Shown: positions 35,205 through 44,728 of the stretch, piece by piece | Layout of the letters: every line of letters starts with the position of its first letter | How positions within the stretch are numbered: position 1 is the first letter of the stretch | Source: Pseudomonas viridiflava | GTDB lineage: Bacteria > Pseudomonadota > Gammaproteobacteria > Pseudomonadales > Pseudomonadaceae | NCBI RefSeq assembly: GCF_003702045.1 | Contig: NZ_RBTP01000031.1 | Span: 1-64,000 of the forward strand | Length of the DNA: 64,000 bases | Reading direction: 5' to 3' | Notes under the pieces: generated by a model | The model's input: the letters and a program-made list of their open reading frames with translations, nothing else | Told to the model about the DNA's origin: nothing | Database searches by the model: none | Position numbers and translations under genes: made by a program

Positions 35205-35579
35205 TCAGGCGACCTGAGCCTTGGACGCCACGTCATCGAACGTGGCCGGGTCCAGTCCATCCTCTTGCCTATCCAATACCTCACGCGGATGGTCGTTGCC
35301 GGGGATACTGCTGTCTATCAGCGCCAGTAGGCTTGAACCTCGCGGCGTGAGGATGAGCTTCGAACGCCCGCCGTCTTCCTCAGGCGGGCGCGACTGAATA
35401 TAGCCACGGTTGGTCAACAGCTCTTTGAGCTGTGCGGCCTCGGCTTGAAGATTTCCAGAGTCAGCCACCGTCTCACCTTCAGAAGCCTTGGCTGTGGTGT
35501 ATTCCTGCGGGTCAAACGAACCGCCACTGTTCTGCACGTCATGAAGCAGACGTTCGATAAGGTCCCAGTTATAAGTCAT
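35205..35579 (-). CDS. DUF2513-like protein
   Basis: The protein has 124 residues from ATG 35579 (MTYNWDLIERLLHDVQN), with GGAGGG upstream. The N-terminal WDLIERLLHDV and the later RGYIQSRPPEEDGG and LTPRGSSLL motifs match DUF2513, a winged-helix-like family common near mobile elements and phage genes. It may bind DNA or act as an adaptor, but no function is established. It stands between a lipoprotein gene and a palindrome-rich region. Confidence 0.75.
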   Translation of the reverse strand: MTYNWDLIERLLHDVQNSGGSFDPQEYTTAKASEGETVADSGNLQAEAAQLKELLTNRGYIQSRPPEEDGGRSKLILTPRGSSLLALIDSSIPGNDHPREVLDRQEDGLDPATFDDVASKAQVA

Positions 35580-35689
35580 TGTATAAACCCTCCGTCCAGC
35601 ATGGATAAACGGCTCATGACATCCGGTCACAAGCATGTGTCTCAACGTTGTGACCTGCGGGGCGTGCAGCCGTTCAGCACGAGGGGGCG

Positions 35690-35985
35690 GGGTAGTGGTT
35701 CAGGAGCCTGGGGAGTGGCCTGGCATGATCGTGCCACGCTTTGCGTGGACTGCAACCCGGGACGCTCCGCGTCCCGATTGGCGTGATCACACAGGGAGTA
35801 CGGGGACGTAGACCCGGACGCAGAGCCTCCTGAGCGGCATCCCCACGCGGAGCGTGAGGAACGATCGGTGTGAGGCTGTAATCGATCATGCCCGCGCTCT
35901 GCTTGGGCATGCAGCCCGGGACGCTCCGCATCCCATTGGGTCAGCTCACGCAGGTCTTGCGGGCGCGCAAGCCGGGACGCGCTTA
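35690..35985. repeat. Cluster of P. syringae palindromic repeats
   Basis: Within 300 non-coding bases there are at least four GC-rich hairpins: GGGACGCTCCGCGTCCC (35758-35774) with a variant GGGACGCTCCGCATCCC near 35919, GCCACGCTTTGCGTGG near 35732, CCCCACGCGGAGCGTGAGG near 35840, and GATCATGCCCGCGCTCTGCTTGGGCATGC near 35886. These match known P. syringae REP-like units (GATCGTTCCCACGCTCCGCGTGGG type). The region holds no gene. Confidence 0.6.
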
Positions 35986-35989
35986 TGGA

Positions 35990-37327
35990 TCACTCAGCCG
36001 CTGGTGCCGGAGTGCTGCGCTTTTTCAAAGGCGCCATGCCGTCCTGGCTGACCAGGTCGGACTTGGGACGGTTGGCGGTCTTGCGCTTGGTCGGGCCTTT
36101 GGCGGCGACTTTTTTCTTGTCGCCTTTGGCGTCGGTCTTTTTCTTTTTCACGCCAACGGCCTTGCCTGATGCCTTGACCTTTTTCGGCCCGCCGTAGGTG
36201 CCTTTGACTTCCTTGATGACGCGACGCTCAAAGCTCTGCTTGAGGTAGCGCTCGATGCTCGACATCAGGTTCCAGTCACCGTGGCAGATCAGCGAGATCG
36301 CCAGACCTTCGCTCCCGGCACGACCGGTACGACCTACACGGTGCACGTAATCGTCGCCACTGCGTGGCATGTCGAAGTTGATGACCATGTCCAGGCCTTC
36401 AACGTCCAGACCACGAGCCGCCACGTCCGTTGCGACCATGACCTTGGCACCGCCCTGCTTCAGACGGTCGATGGCCGCCTTGCGGTCCTTCTGGTCCTTG
36501 TCGCCGTGCAGCACGAACGCTTTGTACTCCAATGCAACCAGACGACCGTACAGACGGTCGGCCATCGCCTTGGTGTTGGTGAAGATGATGGCTTTCTGGT
36601 AGGTCTCGTTGGTCAACAACCAGTTCAAGACCTGCTCTTTATGCACATTGTGGTCAGCGGTGATGATCTGGTGACGCGTGCCGGAAGCCAGTTCACTGAC
36701 GTTGTTCACTTGCAGATGCTGAGGATCCTTCAGCACCTTGCCGATCATTTCGCGCAGGCCCGCACCACCTGTGGTGGCGGAAAACAGCATGGTCTGCTCA
36801 CGACCTGCGCACTCGCCGGCCAGACGCTCGACGTCTTCGGAGAAGCCCATATCCAGCATGCGGTCGGCTTCGTCCAGCACCAGCACCTCGACGTGCTTGA
36901 GGTCCAGGTTGCCCGCGTTCAATTGTTCCAGCAGACGGCCCGGCGTACCGATCAGGATGTCCGGCACCTTGCGCAACATGGCAGCCTGGGCCTTGAAGTC
37001 TTCACCGCCGGTGACCAGACCTGCCTTGATGAAGGTGAACTGCGAGAAACGCTCGACTTCTTTCAACGTTTGCTGAGCCAGCTCACGGGTTGGCAGCAGG
37101 ATCACGGCGCGGATGTCCACGCGAACCTTGGCCGGGCCAATCATGCGGTTGAGGATTGGCAGCACGAACGCTGCTGTCTTGCCGCTACCGGTTTGCGCAG
37201 TCACCCGCAGGTCGCGCCCTTGCAATGCCAGCGGAATGGCCGCTGCCTGCACGGGCGTAGGCTCGACAAATTTAAGCTCGGCCACAGCTTTAAGCAGGCG
37301 TTCGTGCAGGGCGAATTCGGAAAACAC
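35990..37327 (-). CDS. DEAD-box RNA helicase
   Basis: The protein has 445 residues from GTG 37327 (VFSEFALHERLLKAV), preceded by GAGGTAG. It has all core motifs in order: Q-motif region, AQTGSGKT (I), PTRELAQQ (Ia), GTPGRLLEQ (Ib), DEAD (II), SAT (III), ATDVAARGLD (V) and HRVGRTGRAG (VI). The C-terminal 70 residues form a Lys-rich tail that should bind RNA. It resembles SrmB/RhlE-type helicases that help ribosome assembly or RNA turnover. The exact paralog is not decided. The 3' side ends at a palindrome-rich intergenic region. Confidence 0.92.
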   Translation of the reverse strand: MFSEFALHERLLKAVAELKFVEPTPVQAAAIPLALQGRDLRVTAQTGSGKTAAFVLPILNRMIGPAKVRVDIRAVILLPTRELAQQTLKEVERFSQFTFIKAGLVTGGEDFKAQAAMLRKVPDILIGTPGRLLEQLNAGNLDLKHVEVLVLDEADRMLDMGFSEDVERLAGECAGREQTMLFSATTGGAGLREMIGKVLKDPQHLQVNNVSELASGTRHQIITADHNVHKEQVLNWLLTNETYQKAIIFTNTKAMADRLYGRLVALEYKAFVLHGDKDQKDRKAAIDRLKQGGAKVMVATDVAARGLDVEGLDMVINFDMPRSGDDYVHRVGRTGRAGSEGLAISLICHGDWNLMSSIERYLKQSFERRVIKEVKGTYGGPKKVKASGKAVGVKKKKTDAKGDKKKVAAKGPTKRKTANRPKSDLVSQDGMAPLKKRSTPAPAAE

Positions 37328-37672
37328 GGGTGCTACCTCGACGAAAAACAAAAATACAGCTGCATAGCCTAACGGTTTCGAGCGCCGGGGCCGAGTTTCT
37401 TTACCACTAACGGCTGATTTTGTTTGACGCTGCAGGCGAGCAACACAGGCGCCGAGCTGCAACAAACGCTGGCGGCACGAGGCATGCGGACGGTTTCAGG
37501 GCCTATGTCCAACACTTTCCCAGTGATCGACGAACGCTGCAACGAGCTGGACGACGCGCCTCTTTGTGAGCCTGGGCAGCCTTTTGCCCACGCTGGTAGA
37601 CCGCAGCCTGCGTAAACGCCTACCCTTGATTTGTCGTCTGAGCAGTACTCACCCGGAAGAGAAACAGACCTT

Positions 37673-38320
37673 ATGAAAAAAATCGTGTTGGCGTTCGCAG
37701 GCCTGATCAGTCTGCCTGTATGGGCAGCGTTGGATGCCCCCGACCAGCGACGCCTGGACACCATCCAGCAGGACTGGCGGCGCATCCAATACGACCTGCC
37801 CGAGGAGCAGCGTGTGGCCGCCTTCGAAAAGCTCGCGACGCAATCCACCGCTTTCGTGAAGGACCGTCCAACAGCCGCCGAAGCCTGGATCTTGTCAGGG
37901 ATCGTCAACAGCAGTTGGGCCAACGCTCTCGGCCCGGGCCTCGGTGCTCTTGAAAAAGCCAAACAGGCCAAGGCCGATCTGGAAAAAGCCCTGAGCATTG
38001 ACCCCACCGCACAGCAAGGCTCGGCCTATACCAGCCTTGCTGTGCTATACGACCGCGTACCGGGCTGGCCGCTGGGCTTCGGCGACTCGGATAAAGCCGG
38101 TGAATTACTCAAGCAAGCGCTGAAGATCGACCCGAACGGCATCGATCCGCTCTACTTCTGGGGCGACCACCAGTACCGTCAGAGCAAGTACGCTGAAGCC
38201 CGCGACGCCCTCAACAAGGCCTTGAAGGCCCCGCCCCGTCCTGGCCAAGAACTGGCAGACACCGCTCGCAGAAAAGACATCCAGACCCTGCTGGGCAAGG
38301 TGAACAAGAAGCTGGACTGA
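37673..38320 (+). CDS. TPR-domain exported protein
   Basis: The protein has 215 residues from ATG 37673 (MKKIVLAFAGLISLPVWA), with a signal peptide cut near WAA. The rest is helical TPR-like: TAAEAWILSGIVNSSWANA, KAKADLEKALSIDPTAQQGSAYTSLAVLYD and AGELLKQALKIDPNGIDPLYFWGDHQY, with the A-x-x-DP-x-x spacing of TPR helices. It is probably a periplasmic scaffold protein. No partner is evident. It lies between the helicase gene and the EamA gene, with both neighbours on the other strand. Confidence 0.85.
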   Translation: MKKIVLAFAGLISLPVWAALDAPDQRRLDTIQQDWRRIQYDLPEEQRVAAFEKLATQSTAFVKDRPTAAEAWILSGIVNSSWANALGPGLGALEKAKQAKADLEKALSIDPTAQQGSAYTSLAVLYDRVPGWPLGFGDSDKAGELLKQALKIDPNGIDPLYFWGDHQYRQSKYAEARDALNKALKAPPRPGQELADTARRKDIQTLLGKVNKKLD

Positions 38321-38483
38321 CGAAGTTGCCATGCGACCGCTGCTCATTGAAGTGCGGTCTTGGGCGCTGGGACCGCATCCATCAGGCAATCAACCGCAAG
38401 GCGCTGATGCAGTTGCTCTACGTAAGGCCGCGGGGTTAAGAGGCGACGTGGAGACGGACGGGGCCCAGAACTTTTCCAGATTG

Positions 38484-39359
38484 CTAATGACCTGCAACGG
38501 CCACTGAATCTCGCTTCCCGCCCAGCCGACTGATCCACAGCGACACCAGAATCAGCACCCCTCCGATCAACAACCGGCTCAGCGGCTCATGCTGATTCCA
38601 GATCAGCAGGTTGATCAACAACCCGACCGGCACATGCAAGACGTTGAACACCGCCAGCGTGGCGCCGGAAACCATACAGGCCCCCTTGTTCCACCAATAC
38701 ATGCCCAGCGCAGTCGAGCACAGCCCGAGGAACAGCAGCACGCTCCACTGGGTCGGGTCTTCGGGCAGACGTTGCGGGTTGCCGAAGGCCAGAAACGCAG
38801 GCAACACCACCGCCAGCGCGCCCAGATAGAAATAGCCGAAGCGGCGGTAGTGCGGCAGGTCACTGGGGTAGCGCACCACCAGACGCCGGTACAGCACTTG
38901 CCCCGCCGCGTAGGTGAAGTTGGCCAGTTGCAGCAACAGGAAACCACCCAGGAAGTCGCCGTCCAGTCCGTCGTAACGAATGACGCCGGCGCCCAGCACT
39001 GCCACCAGCGCGGCCAGCAGTGCCCACGGGTTGAAGCGTCGGTTCAGGGCGTCTTCGATCAACGTCACGTGCAGGGGCGTGAGGATGGTGAACAGCAACA
39101 CTTCCGGCACGGTCAGCACCTTGAAGCTCAGGTACAGGCAGACGTACGTGATGCCGAACTGCAGCGCGCCGATCACCAGCATGCCCCGCATGAAGCCCGG
39201 CTCGACCTGACGCCAGCGGGTCAGCGGAATGAACACCAGTCCGGCCAGCACGACGCGGATCAGCACCGCGAAGTAGCTGTCGACGTGGCCAGCCAGATAG
39301 ACACCGATCAGGCTGAAGGAAAATGCCTGGATCAACGTCACGAAAAGTAGATAGCCCAT
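38484..39359 (-). CDS. EamA-family transporter
   Basis: The protein has 291 residues from ATG 39359 (MGYLLFVTLIQAFSF), with GAGGCG upstream; the longer ORF is not supported. Ten hydrophobic helices in two EamA repeats are visible, for example VLFTILTPLHVTLIEDALNRRFNPWAL at the end of the first repeat and NKGACMVSGATLAVFNVLHVPVGLLINLLIWNQ in the second. It belongs to the drug/metabolite transporter superfamily and is probably an inner-membrane exporter of amino acids or related metabolites. The substrate is unknown. Confidence 0.87.
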   Translation of the reverse strand: MGYLLFVTLIQAFSFSLIGVYLAGHVDSYFAVLIRVVLAGLVFIPLTRWRQVEPGFMRGMLVIGALQFGITYVCLYLSFKVLTVPEVLLFTILTPLHVTLIEDALNRRFNPWALLAALVAVLGAGVIRYDGLDGDFLGGFLLLQLANFTYAAGQVLYRRLVVRYPSDLPHYRRFGYFYLGALAVVLPAFLAFGNPQRLPEDPTQWSVLLFLGLCSTALGMYWWNKGACMVSGATLAVFNVLHVPVGLLINLLIWNQHEPLSRLLIGGVLILVSLWISRLGGKRDSVAVAGH

Positions 39360-39483
39360 GCTCGCCTCTTTTTTTGAAGGGCGCGACCATAGCGGGTTGC
39401 GGACGGGGCTGTCCACAGGGAGAACGGCAGGTCGGGCCCCTGCCACGTCTATGACGTAGCGCTGTCGCGCTGCAAACCTGGTG

Positions 39484-39570
39484 AGAGCGGACTTGTCCGC
39501 GAAGGCAGTATTTCAACCGCTGGACATTCGTCAGAGGTACCGGTCTTTTCGCGGACAAGTCCGCTCCCAT
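39484..39570. repeat. REPIN-like pair of inverted REPs
   Basis: GAGCGGACTTGTCCGCGAA (39484-39502) and TTCGCGGACAAGTCCGCTCC (39548-39567) are inverted copies of one Pseudomonas REP, separated by about 45 bases. The spacer starts GGCAGTATTTCAACCGCTGG, which recurs in reverse orientation in the element at 44840-44930. It lies upstream of the EamA gene. Confidence 0.75.
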
Positions 39571-39746
39571 ACGATCGCATTTATCCAGCAAGTCACAGGT
39601 TGTTTGATATGAGGCCGGCCGCGGGTCGATTACTGAGCAACGCTCACATCCACATGCAAGCCCAGCCAGGTAATGAACGGCAACAAGTGACCTATGCTTG
39701 GCGCCACCCCGTTGCTCGCGCCTCAGTCGCTATAGGCCTAAACCCG

Positions 39747-40235
39747 ATGCTTCTAAAAACCCTGCTCACTCGTAGCTCTGAAAAACGGCTGACCGCCCTG
39801 CTGTGTGTCAGTGCGCTGCCTGCATTGATGTCGCTTCCGGCCCTTGCTGAAACGAACCAGAACGCCTCCCGAGAACACCCTATGCGTATCGCACTGCTCG
39901 CCAATGGCAAGACCCTGACGTTCAAACTCGAAGACAATCAGACCTCCCGAGACTTCGTCGCCCTGTTGCCGCTCGACGTGGCTCTGGAAGACTATGCCTC
40001 GACCGAAAAGATCAGCACGCTGTCACGCAAGCTGACCACCGAAGGCGCACCGTCCGGCTACACCCCAGCCGCCAAAGACTTCGCCTATTACGCGCCGTGG
40101 GGCAACATCGCGATCTTCCACAAAGGCTCCAAATACTCGCCGGGCCTCATAAAACTGGGCACGCTCGAATCGGACCTGAACCTGATCCGCCAACCCGGTC
40201 CGCTGAACGTCAGGTTCGAACTGATCAAAGATTGA
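39747..40235 (+). CDS. Exported cyclophilin-like fold protein
   Basis: The protein has 162 residues from ATG 39747 (MLLKTLLTRSSEKRL), chosen because a signal peptide (ALLCVSALPALMSLPALA) follows. The domain MRIALLANGKTLTFKLEDNQ, DFVALLPLDVALEDYASTEK and PWGNIAIFHKGSKYSPGLIKLG matches the cyclophilin-like family of TM1367 type. Members have the cyclophilin fold but are not shown to be prolyl isomerases. It is periplasmic by prediction. A bidirectional terminator follows. Confidence 0.85.
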   Translation: MLLKTLLTRSSEKRLTALLCVSALPALMSLPALAETNQNASREHPMRIALLANGKTLTFKLEDNQTSRDFVALLPLDVALEDYASTEKISTLSRKLTTEGAPSGYTPAAKDFAYYAPWGNIAIFHKGSKYSPGLIKLGTLESDLNLIRQPGPLNVRFELIKD

Positions 40236-40240
40236 GCGCA

Positions 40241-40268
40241 AAAAAACCCTGCTTTTGAGCAGGGCTTT
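40241..40268 (+). terminator. Bidirectional intrinsic terminator
   Basis: CCCTGCT and AGCAGGG (40247-40264) form a seven-base-pair stem with a TTTG loop, preceded by A6 and followed by CTTT. It sits between convergent genes and should serve both. Confidence 0.85.
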
Positions 40269-40282
40269 CGGTCTTCGAGCCG

Positions 40283-41311
40283 TTACTTCAGGTTGTTTTT
40301 GAAGAACTCGGTCAACGTGTCGAACGGGATCAACTTGACCCGATCGTACAGATCGACGTGACCGGCCCCCGGCACAATCACCAGTTGCTTGGGCTCACCG
40401 GCAAGCTTGAAGGCTTCCTGGCTGAACTCGAGCGAGTGCGCTTCGGAGCCTGCGATGAACAGCATCGGACGTGGCGAGATCGTGGCAATGTCATTGAACG
40501 GGTAGAAGTTCATGAACTTGACGTTGCTGGTCAGCGTCGGGTGGGTGGTCAACTTGGGCGACTGCCCCTCAGGCGTATACTGGCCACGGGGCGTGCGGTA
40601 GAAATCGTAGAACTCGCGCTCGATCGGGTGAGACTTCTCGGTAATTTCGTGCACGGTGCCGCTGGTGTATCGGGTCTCACCGCCGGCAAACTCCACGTCA
40701 CGTTGCGCGGCAGCTTCAGCGATGAGTTTCTTTCTCTGTTCCAGCGTCTGCGAATGATTGAGTGCGTCGCGATTGGCGGCCCCCATGTCGTACATGCTGA
40801 CGGTCGCGATGGCCTTCATTCGCGGGTCGATCTTGGCTGCACTAATGACGAAGCTGCCGCTGCCGCAGATACCCAGAACGCCGATGCGGTTTTTATCGAC
40901 GAAGGTCTGGGTGCCGAGGAAGTCCACCGCAGCACTGAAGTCTTCGGCGTAAATATCGGGCGACACCGCGTTACGGGGTCGGCCTTCGCTTTCGCCCCAG
41001 AAAGATAAGTCCAGGGACAGGGTCACGAAACCCTGCTCCGCCAGCTTCTGTGCGTAAAGATTGGCACTCTGTTCTTTTACCGCCCCCATTGGGTGACCGA
41101 CGATGATGGCCGGTGCCTTGACGTCCGGGTTCCAGCCCTTGGGAATGAACAGATTACCGGCCACCCGCATCTTGTACTGGTTATTGAATGTCACCTTCTG
41201 CTGAATGAGCGTGCTGCTCTTGTAGAAGTTGTCTGCACCGTTGGACATATCTGCTCCCGTTGCCGAATATGAGCCCACTAAAAGCCCAAGCATCAATAGA
41301 AATTTCTTCAT
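40283..41311 (-). CDS. Exported alpha/beta hydrolase
   Basis: The 342-residue protein has a signal peptide (KKFLLMLGLLVGSYSATG). The alpha/beta-hydrolase fold is clear: PAIIVGHPMGAVKEQ after strand 3, LDLSFWGESEGRPRN, and the nucleophile elbow GICGSGSFVIS. The acid lies near the C-terminus, with His in PGAGHVDLYD. It resembles dienelactone-hydrolase-like and xylan-esterase-like proteins. The nucleophile Ser in GICGSGS is preceded by Cys, as in some members. Substrate is unknown. It follows the divergent MFS/LysR pair. Confidence 0.85.
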   Translation of the reverse strand: MKKFLLMLGLLVGSYSATGADMSNGADNFYKSSTLIQQKVTFNNQYKMRVAGNLFIPKGWNPDVKAPAIIVGHPMGAVKEQSANLYAQKLAEQGFVTLSLDLSFWGESEGRPRNAVSPDIYAEDFSAAVDFLGTQTFVDKNRIGVLGICGSGSFVISAAKIDPRMKAIATVSMYDMGAANRDALNHSQTLEQRKKLIAEAAAQRDVEFAGGETRYTSGTVHEITEKSHPIEREFYDFYRTPRGQYTPEGQSPKLTTHPTLTSNVKFMNFYPFNDIATISPRPMLFIAGSEAHSLEFSQEAFKLAGEPKQLVIVPGAGHVDLYDRVKLIPFDTLTEFFKNNLK

Positions 41312-41356
41312 TGCGGTTTTCCTGAGTCGAGGGATAAACGAACGTTCTTTTTTGCT

Positions 41357-42556
41357 TCATTCATTGAATCCAACAGTGCGCATCGCAGCCCAGGCAAAGA
41401 CTGCCGAACCAAGCAAGGCCACGCCGCCGAACGCAAAGGGACTCCACCAGCCCAGATGGTCGAGCAGCGCGCCACCCACACCGGCTCCCACCGTGATTGC
41501 CATCTGTATGGTCGCGACCATCAAGCCGCCACCGGCCTCGGCGTCGTCGGGCAGCGTGCGGCTGAGCCACAACCCCCAAGCCACTGGCGCAGGCGTGGCC
41601 ACAAGTCCCCAGACACCGAGCACGATGGCGACGGCCACAGGCGAATGCCCGATGGCAATCAGTGCGACGGCCAGCACCGCCATCGCCAGCGGAATCGCGA
41701 TCAGGTAGACGTAAAGGCGTTTTTGCAGCAGCGCGCCGATCATCCAGGTCCCGGCCAGACCGCAGAGGCCAAGCAGCAGCAACATCATCGACAAGGTGGT
41801 CACGCTCACGCCGGTGATGCTTTCCAGAAAAGGACGCAGGTAGGTGAACACCGCAAACTGGCCCATGAACAGCCACATGATCGCGAGCATGCCGATGGCC
41901 ACCTGCGGGTTGCGCAGCAGCTTGAAAGGATTGGTCGCTCGGGCGTTCTGTGCACGGCTCATCGCCGGGATGCTCAGCCATTGCCAGGCGAAGGCCAGCA
42001 CCGCGAGCGGGATCACCAGAAAGAAGGCACCGCGCCAGCCGATGTACTGGCCCAGAAAACTGCCCAGCGGAGCGGCGACGGTCGCGGCCAGTGCGTTACC
42101 GCCATTGATCAGCGCCAGCCCCTTGGCAACCGAGTCTTTGGGCACCAGGCGCATGACTGTTGCCGTCGACATCGACCAGAAGCCGCCAATGGCGACACCC
42201 AACAAGGCACGGCCCGCCATGAACACCACGCCGTTGGACGCGAAGGTGACCGTCACACCTGACACCAGCAATAAAAAGCTGAAACCGAGCAGCACCTTCT
42301 TGCGATCAAAGCGCCCGGTCAGCGGCGTGTTAAGCAGGCTGGTCAACACGGCAAAGAAACCGGAAATGGAAATCGCCTGGCCTGCCTGCCCCTGACTGAT
42401 ACCCAGATCCTGCGCGATGGGTGTCAGCAGGCTGACCGGCATGAATTCCGAGGCAATCAGCACCACTACGCACAGCGCCATCGAAAAGACCGCGCCCCAT
42501 GCGGGAGGATGAGCCGCAGCCGCGTTGTGTCCTATCGTTGAATCCATTGTTTTCAT
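41357..42556 (-). CDS. MFS exporter, AraJ/sugar-efflux type
   Basis: The protein has 399 residues from ATG 42556 (MKTMDSTIGHN), preceded by CAGGTCAG; an ATG at 42547 is also possible. Twelve helices are predicted with motifs VLIASEFMPVSLLTPIA, FDRKKVLLGFSFLLL and GRALLGVAIGGFWS, like AraJ and NepI-type exporters. It is divergent from the LysR gene at 42715, with about 160 bases between the starts. The regulator probably controls it, and the substrate is unknown. Confidence 0.88.
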   Translation of the reverse strand: MKTMDSTIGHNAAAAHPPAWGAVFSMALCVVVLIASEFMPVSLLTPIAQDLGISQGQAGQAISISGFFAVLTSLLNTPLTGRFDRKKVLLGFSFLLLVSGVTVTFASNGVVFMAGRALLGVAIGGFWSMSTATVMRLVPKDSVAKGLALINGGNALAATVAAPLGSFLGQYIGWRGAFFLVIPLAVLAFAWQWLSIPAMSRAQNARATNPFKLLRNPQVAIGMLAIMWLFMGQFAVFTYLRPFLESITGVSVTTLSMMLLLLGLCGLAGTWMIGALLQKRLYVYLIAIPLAMAVLAVALIAIGHSPVAVAIVLGVWGLVATPAPVAWGLWLSRTLPDDAEAGGGLMVATIQMAITVGAGVGGALLDHLGWWSPFAFGGVALLGSAVFAWAAMRTVGFNE

Positions 42557-42714
42557 GCACCACTGACCTGTCTGAACACGGTCGACAGGCGGCTGCGAGG
42601 CATGCATTTCGCCGCCAGTCTGAGGACTGTAAAAATATGAAGCACAGGTTAGGGCAAAGGGATTAGGATGATTAGACGCCGCAATTTCCATGCGATTGTG
42701 AGAGAAACTCAGTA

Positions 42715-43608
42715 ATGAGCACACCAAAACTGAATGACCTGCAAGCCTTCCTTGCGGTGGCGCGGGATCAGAGCTTTACCAAGGCAGCCATAAAACTCGG
42801 CGTCACGGCCTCGGCGTTAAGCCATACCATTCGCGGGCTGGAAGAAAGAATGGGGGTGCGCTTACTAGCGCGAACCACGCGCAATGTCGCGCCGACCGAA
42901 GCGGGCGAAAAGCTGATGAACACCATAGGGCCGCTGCTGGACCAGATCGCCACGGAAGTCGCGGTGCTGGGCGAGATGCGCGACAAGCCTGCCGGCACGA
43001 TACGCGTGACGTGCTCCGATGACGCCGCCGAGAATATCATTCGCCCCATGCTCGCGGACTTTCTGGCTCAGTACCCGGACATTCACGTCGAGGTGTGCAT
43101 CGACTACGGGTTCACCAACATTGTCAGCGAGCGCTTCGATGCGGGAATACGTCTTGGGGAGTCGATCAGCAAGGACATGATCGCTGTGCGTCTGGGGCCG
43201 GACTGGCGCCTGTCGGTGGTCGGCACCCCCGAATACTTCGAAAAGCACGCCGCACCGCTGCACCCTCAAGACCTGACCCAACACACCTGCATCAACATCC
43301 GCCATTCACCGAATGGCAACTGCTATGCCTGGGAATTCGAAAAGGACGGTCGCAAGCTGAACACGCGGGTCAACGGCCAGTTCACCTCCAACAGCATGAT
43401 TCACGTCATGAATGCGGTTCTGGATGGCGTCGGCCTGGCCTATGTGCCGGATTTTCTTGCCAAGCCGCACCTGGCCAACGGACGGCTCAAGGAAGTGCTT
43501 GTCGACTGGAGCCCCTACTTCGAAGGCTTTCACCTTTATTACCCCAATCGCCGCCAGGCATCCCCCGCGTTCACGGCGTTTATGGAGGCGATCAGGTATC
43601 GGGGCTGA
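42715..43608 (+). CDS. LysR-family transcriptional regulator
   Basis: The 297-residue protein has the winged HTH at residues 1-65 (FLAVARDQSFTKAAIKLGVTASALSHTIRGLEERMGVRLL) and a full effector-binding domain. The C-terminal sequence YVPDFLAKPHLANGRLKEVLVDW and LYYPNRRQASPAFTAFME is typical of the CrgA-like group. It is divergent from an MFS exporter gene and is probably its regulator. The inducer is unknown. The XAC2610-type gene lies convergent with its end. Confidence 0.93.
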   Translation: MSTPKLNDLQAFLAVARDQSFTKAAIKLGVTASALSHTIRGLEERMGVRLLARTTRNVAPTEAGEKLMNTIGPLLDQIATEVAVLGEMRDKPAGTIRVTCSDDAAENIIRPMLADFLAQYPDIHVEVCIDYGFTNIVSERFDAGIRLGESISKDMIAVRLGPDWRLSVVGTPEYFEKHAAPLHPQDLTQHTCINIRHSPNGNCYAWEFEKDGRKLNTRVNGQFTSNSMIHVMNAVLDGVGLAYVPDFLAKPHLANGRLKEVLVDWSPYFEGFHLYYPNRRQASPAFTAFMEAIRYRG

Positions 43609-43612
43609 CCCA

Positions 43613-44728
43613 TTACTCGGCGCTGGCCTGGATGGCCTGTGCCACCTTGTCGAGCGAACCCTGGGCAGGCTCGGCCATCAATTTCAGGTCGGTCGCCTTG
43701 CCGCGGGCCACCACTTGCATACTCTTGGGCGCACCCTTCGCGTCGCCCAGAATGCGATACGTGGTGTCGCCGCGCACAAAGCTCAGGGCGTGACTGGCAG
43801 CGTCGTAGTCAAACCGCTCGGTTTCAGCCTGCGGATAAAGCAGCCCGACCTGATCCTTGGCATCGACTGCCGCGTAGAACACCTGACCGCCAGCCCCTGA
43901 ACGGAACAGCATCACCCGTTTGCCGGAAGGTGCCAGTTTGAACGACAGCAGAATCTCGCGCTGATCGTCCTCGTCCCATACGATGCTGGTGGTGCGTACC
44001 ATCTTGCCATTCTTGTTCACGCCGACCGTTTCAGTCGGCAGGCCCGAGCCACCCGTGTGATCGATGACCGTCTCGGTCTCCAGGAACGGCTCCCCGTTAC
44101 GGATGCTGTACGTGGCCATCTGGTGCCAGCAGCAACCGCTCTTGGTCATGGTGCTGATTTCGCGTTTTTTCTCATCGACCCCGAACATGCCGCAATTGGT
44201 TTGCGCCAGTTCAGTGAATGAGTCGCTGTGCTTGAAACCCGTCGCGGTGCCAAGGAAGACCTGAAAAGACGGCCCGTGATAGCAGCTGTTCTGGCCGTCC
44301 ATCAAGGCCAGGTCCTTGATGCCGTCGAAGTTGAAATCCTTGTAGATCAGTACGCTCTGCTCGCCATAAGGCAGCTCTTGCACGTTGGCTTTGACCTTGC
44401 CGCTTTTCGCATCGGTATCAAGCACCAGCTCATCGGACTGCACCTTGATCAGTGGCGTGGCACTGGCCTTGCCGTAGACGCTGATGACGCCGGGCCGAAA
44501 CGTCTCCTCCGTGGTCGCCACTTCCACCGTCGCACGGTATTGGTCGGAGAAGTCCTGCAGGGCGTAAGTCTTGCGGGCAGCCTTGTCGAAAGCCGCCGCG
44601 TCCATCTCGCCGTAAGTCTTCTGCGAGTCGCCAGCAATGGCCAGCGTCGACAGCATCAGCCCGGACAGCATCGCCAGCACCCGTAACGCACGCGATGAAC
44701 CGGCGTGTTGAGGTTTCGATATCAGCAT
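43613..44728 (-). CDS. XAC2610-related exported protein
   Basis: The protein has 371 residues from ATG 44728 (MLISKPQHAGS). A signal peptide covers about residues 1-33 (VLAMLSGLMLSTLAIA). A calcium-binding-like loop, DFNFDGIKDLAL near residue 130, is the hallmark of the XAC2610/FG-GAP-like family. Cys residues are scattered (QNSCYHG, TNCGMF, SGCCWHQ), and CysCys in SGCCW is conserved in this group. It is probably periplasmic or surface-exposed. In Xanthomonas, XAC2610 has been reported as a protein that inhibits lysozyme; I cannot confirm this activity here. Confidence 0.8.
   Translation of the reverse strand: MLISKPQHAGSSRALRVLAMLSGLMLSTLAIAGDSQKTYGEMDAAAFDKAARKTYALQDFSDQYRATVEVATTEETFRPGVISVYGKASATPLIKVQSDELVLDTDAKSGKVKANVQELPYGEQSVLIYKDFNFDGIKDLALMDGQNSCYHGPSFQVFLGTATGFKHSDSFTELAQTNCGMFGVDEKKREISTMTKSGCCWHQMATYSIRNGEPFLETETVIDHTGGSGLPTETVGVNKNGKMVRTTSIVWDEDDQREILLSFKLAPSGKRVMLFRSGAGGQVFYAAVDAKDQVGLLYPQAETERFDYDAASHALSFVRGDTTYRILGDAKGAPKSMQVVARGKATDLKLMAEPAQGSLDKVAQAIQASAE

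Noticed and set aside
36281..37372. 363-codon plus-strand ORF antisense to the DEAD-box helicase gene
   Set aside because: All helicase motifs are on the opposite strand, and this frame shows no recognisable protein.
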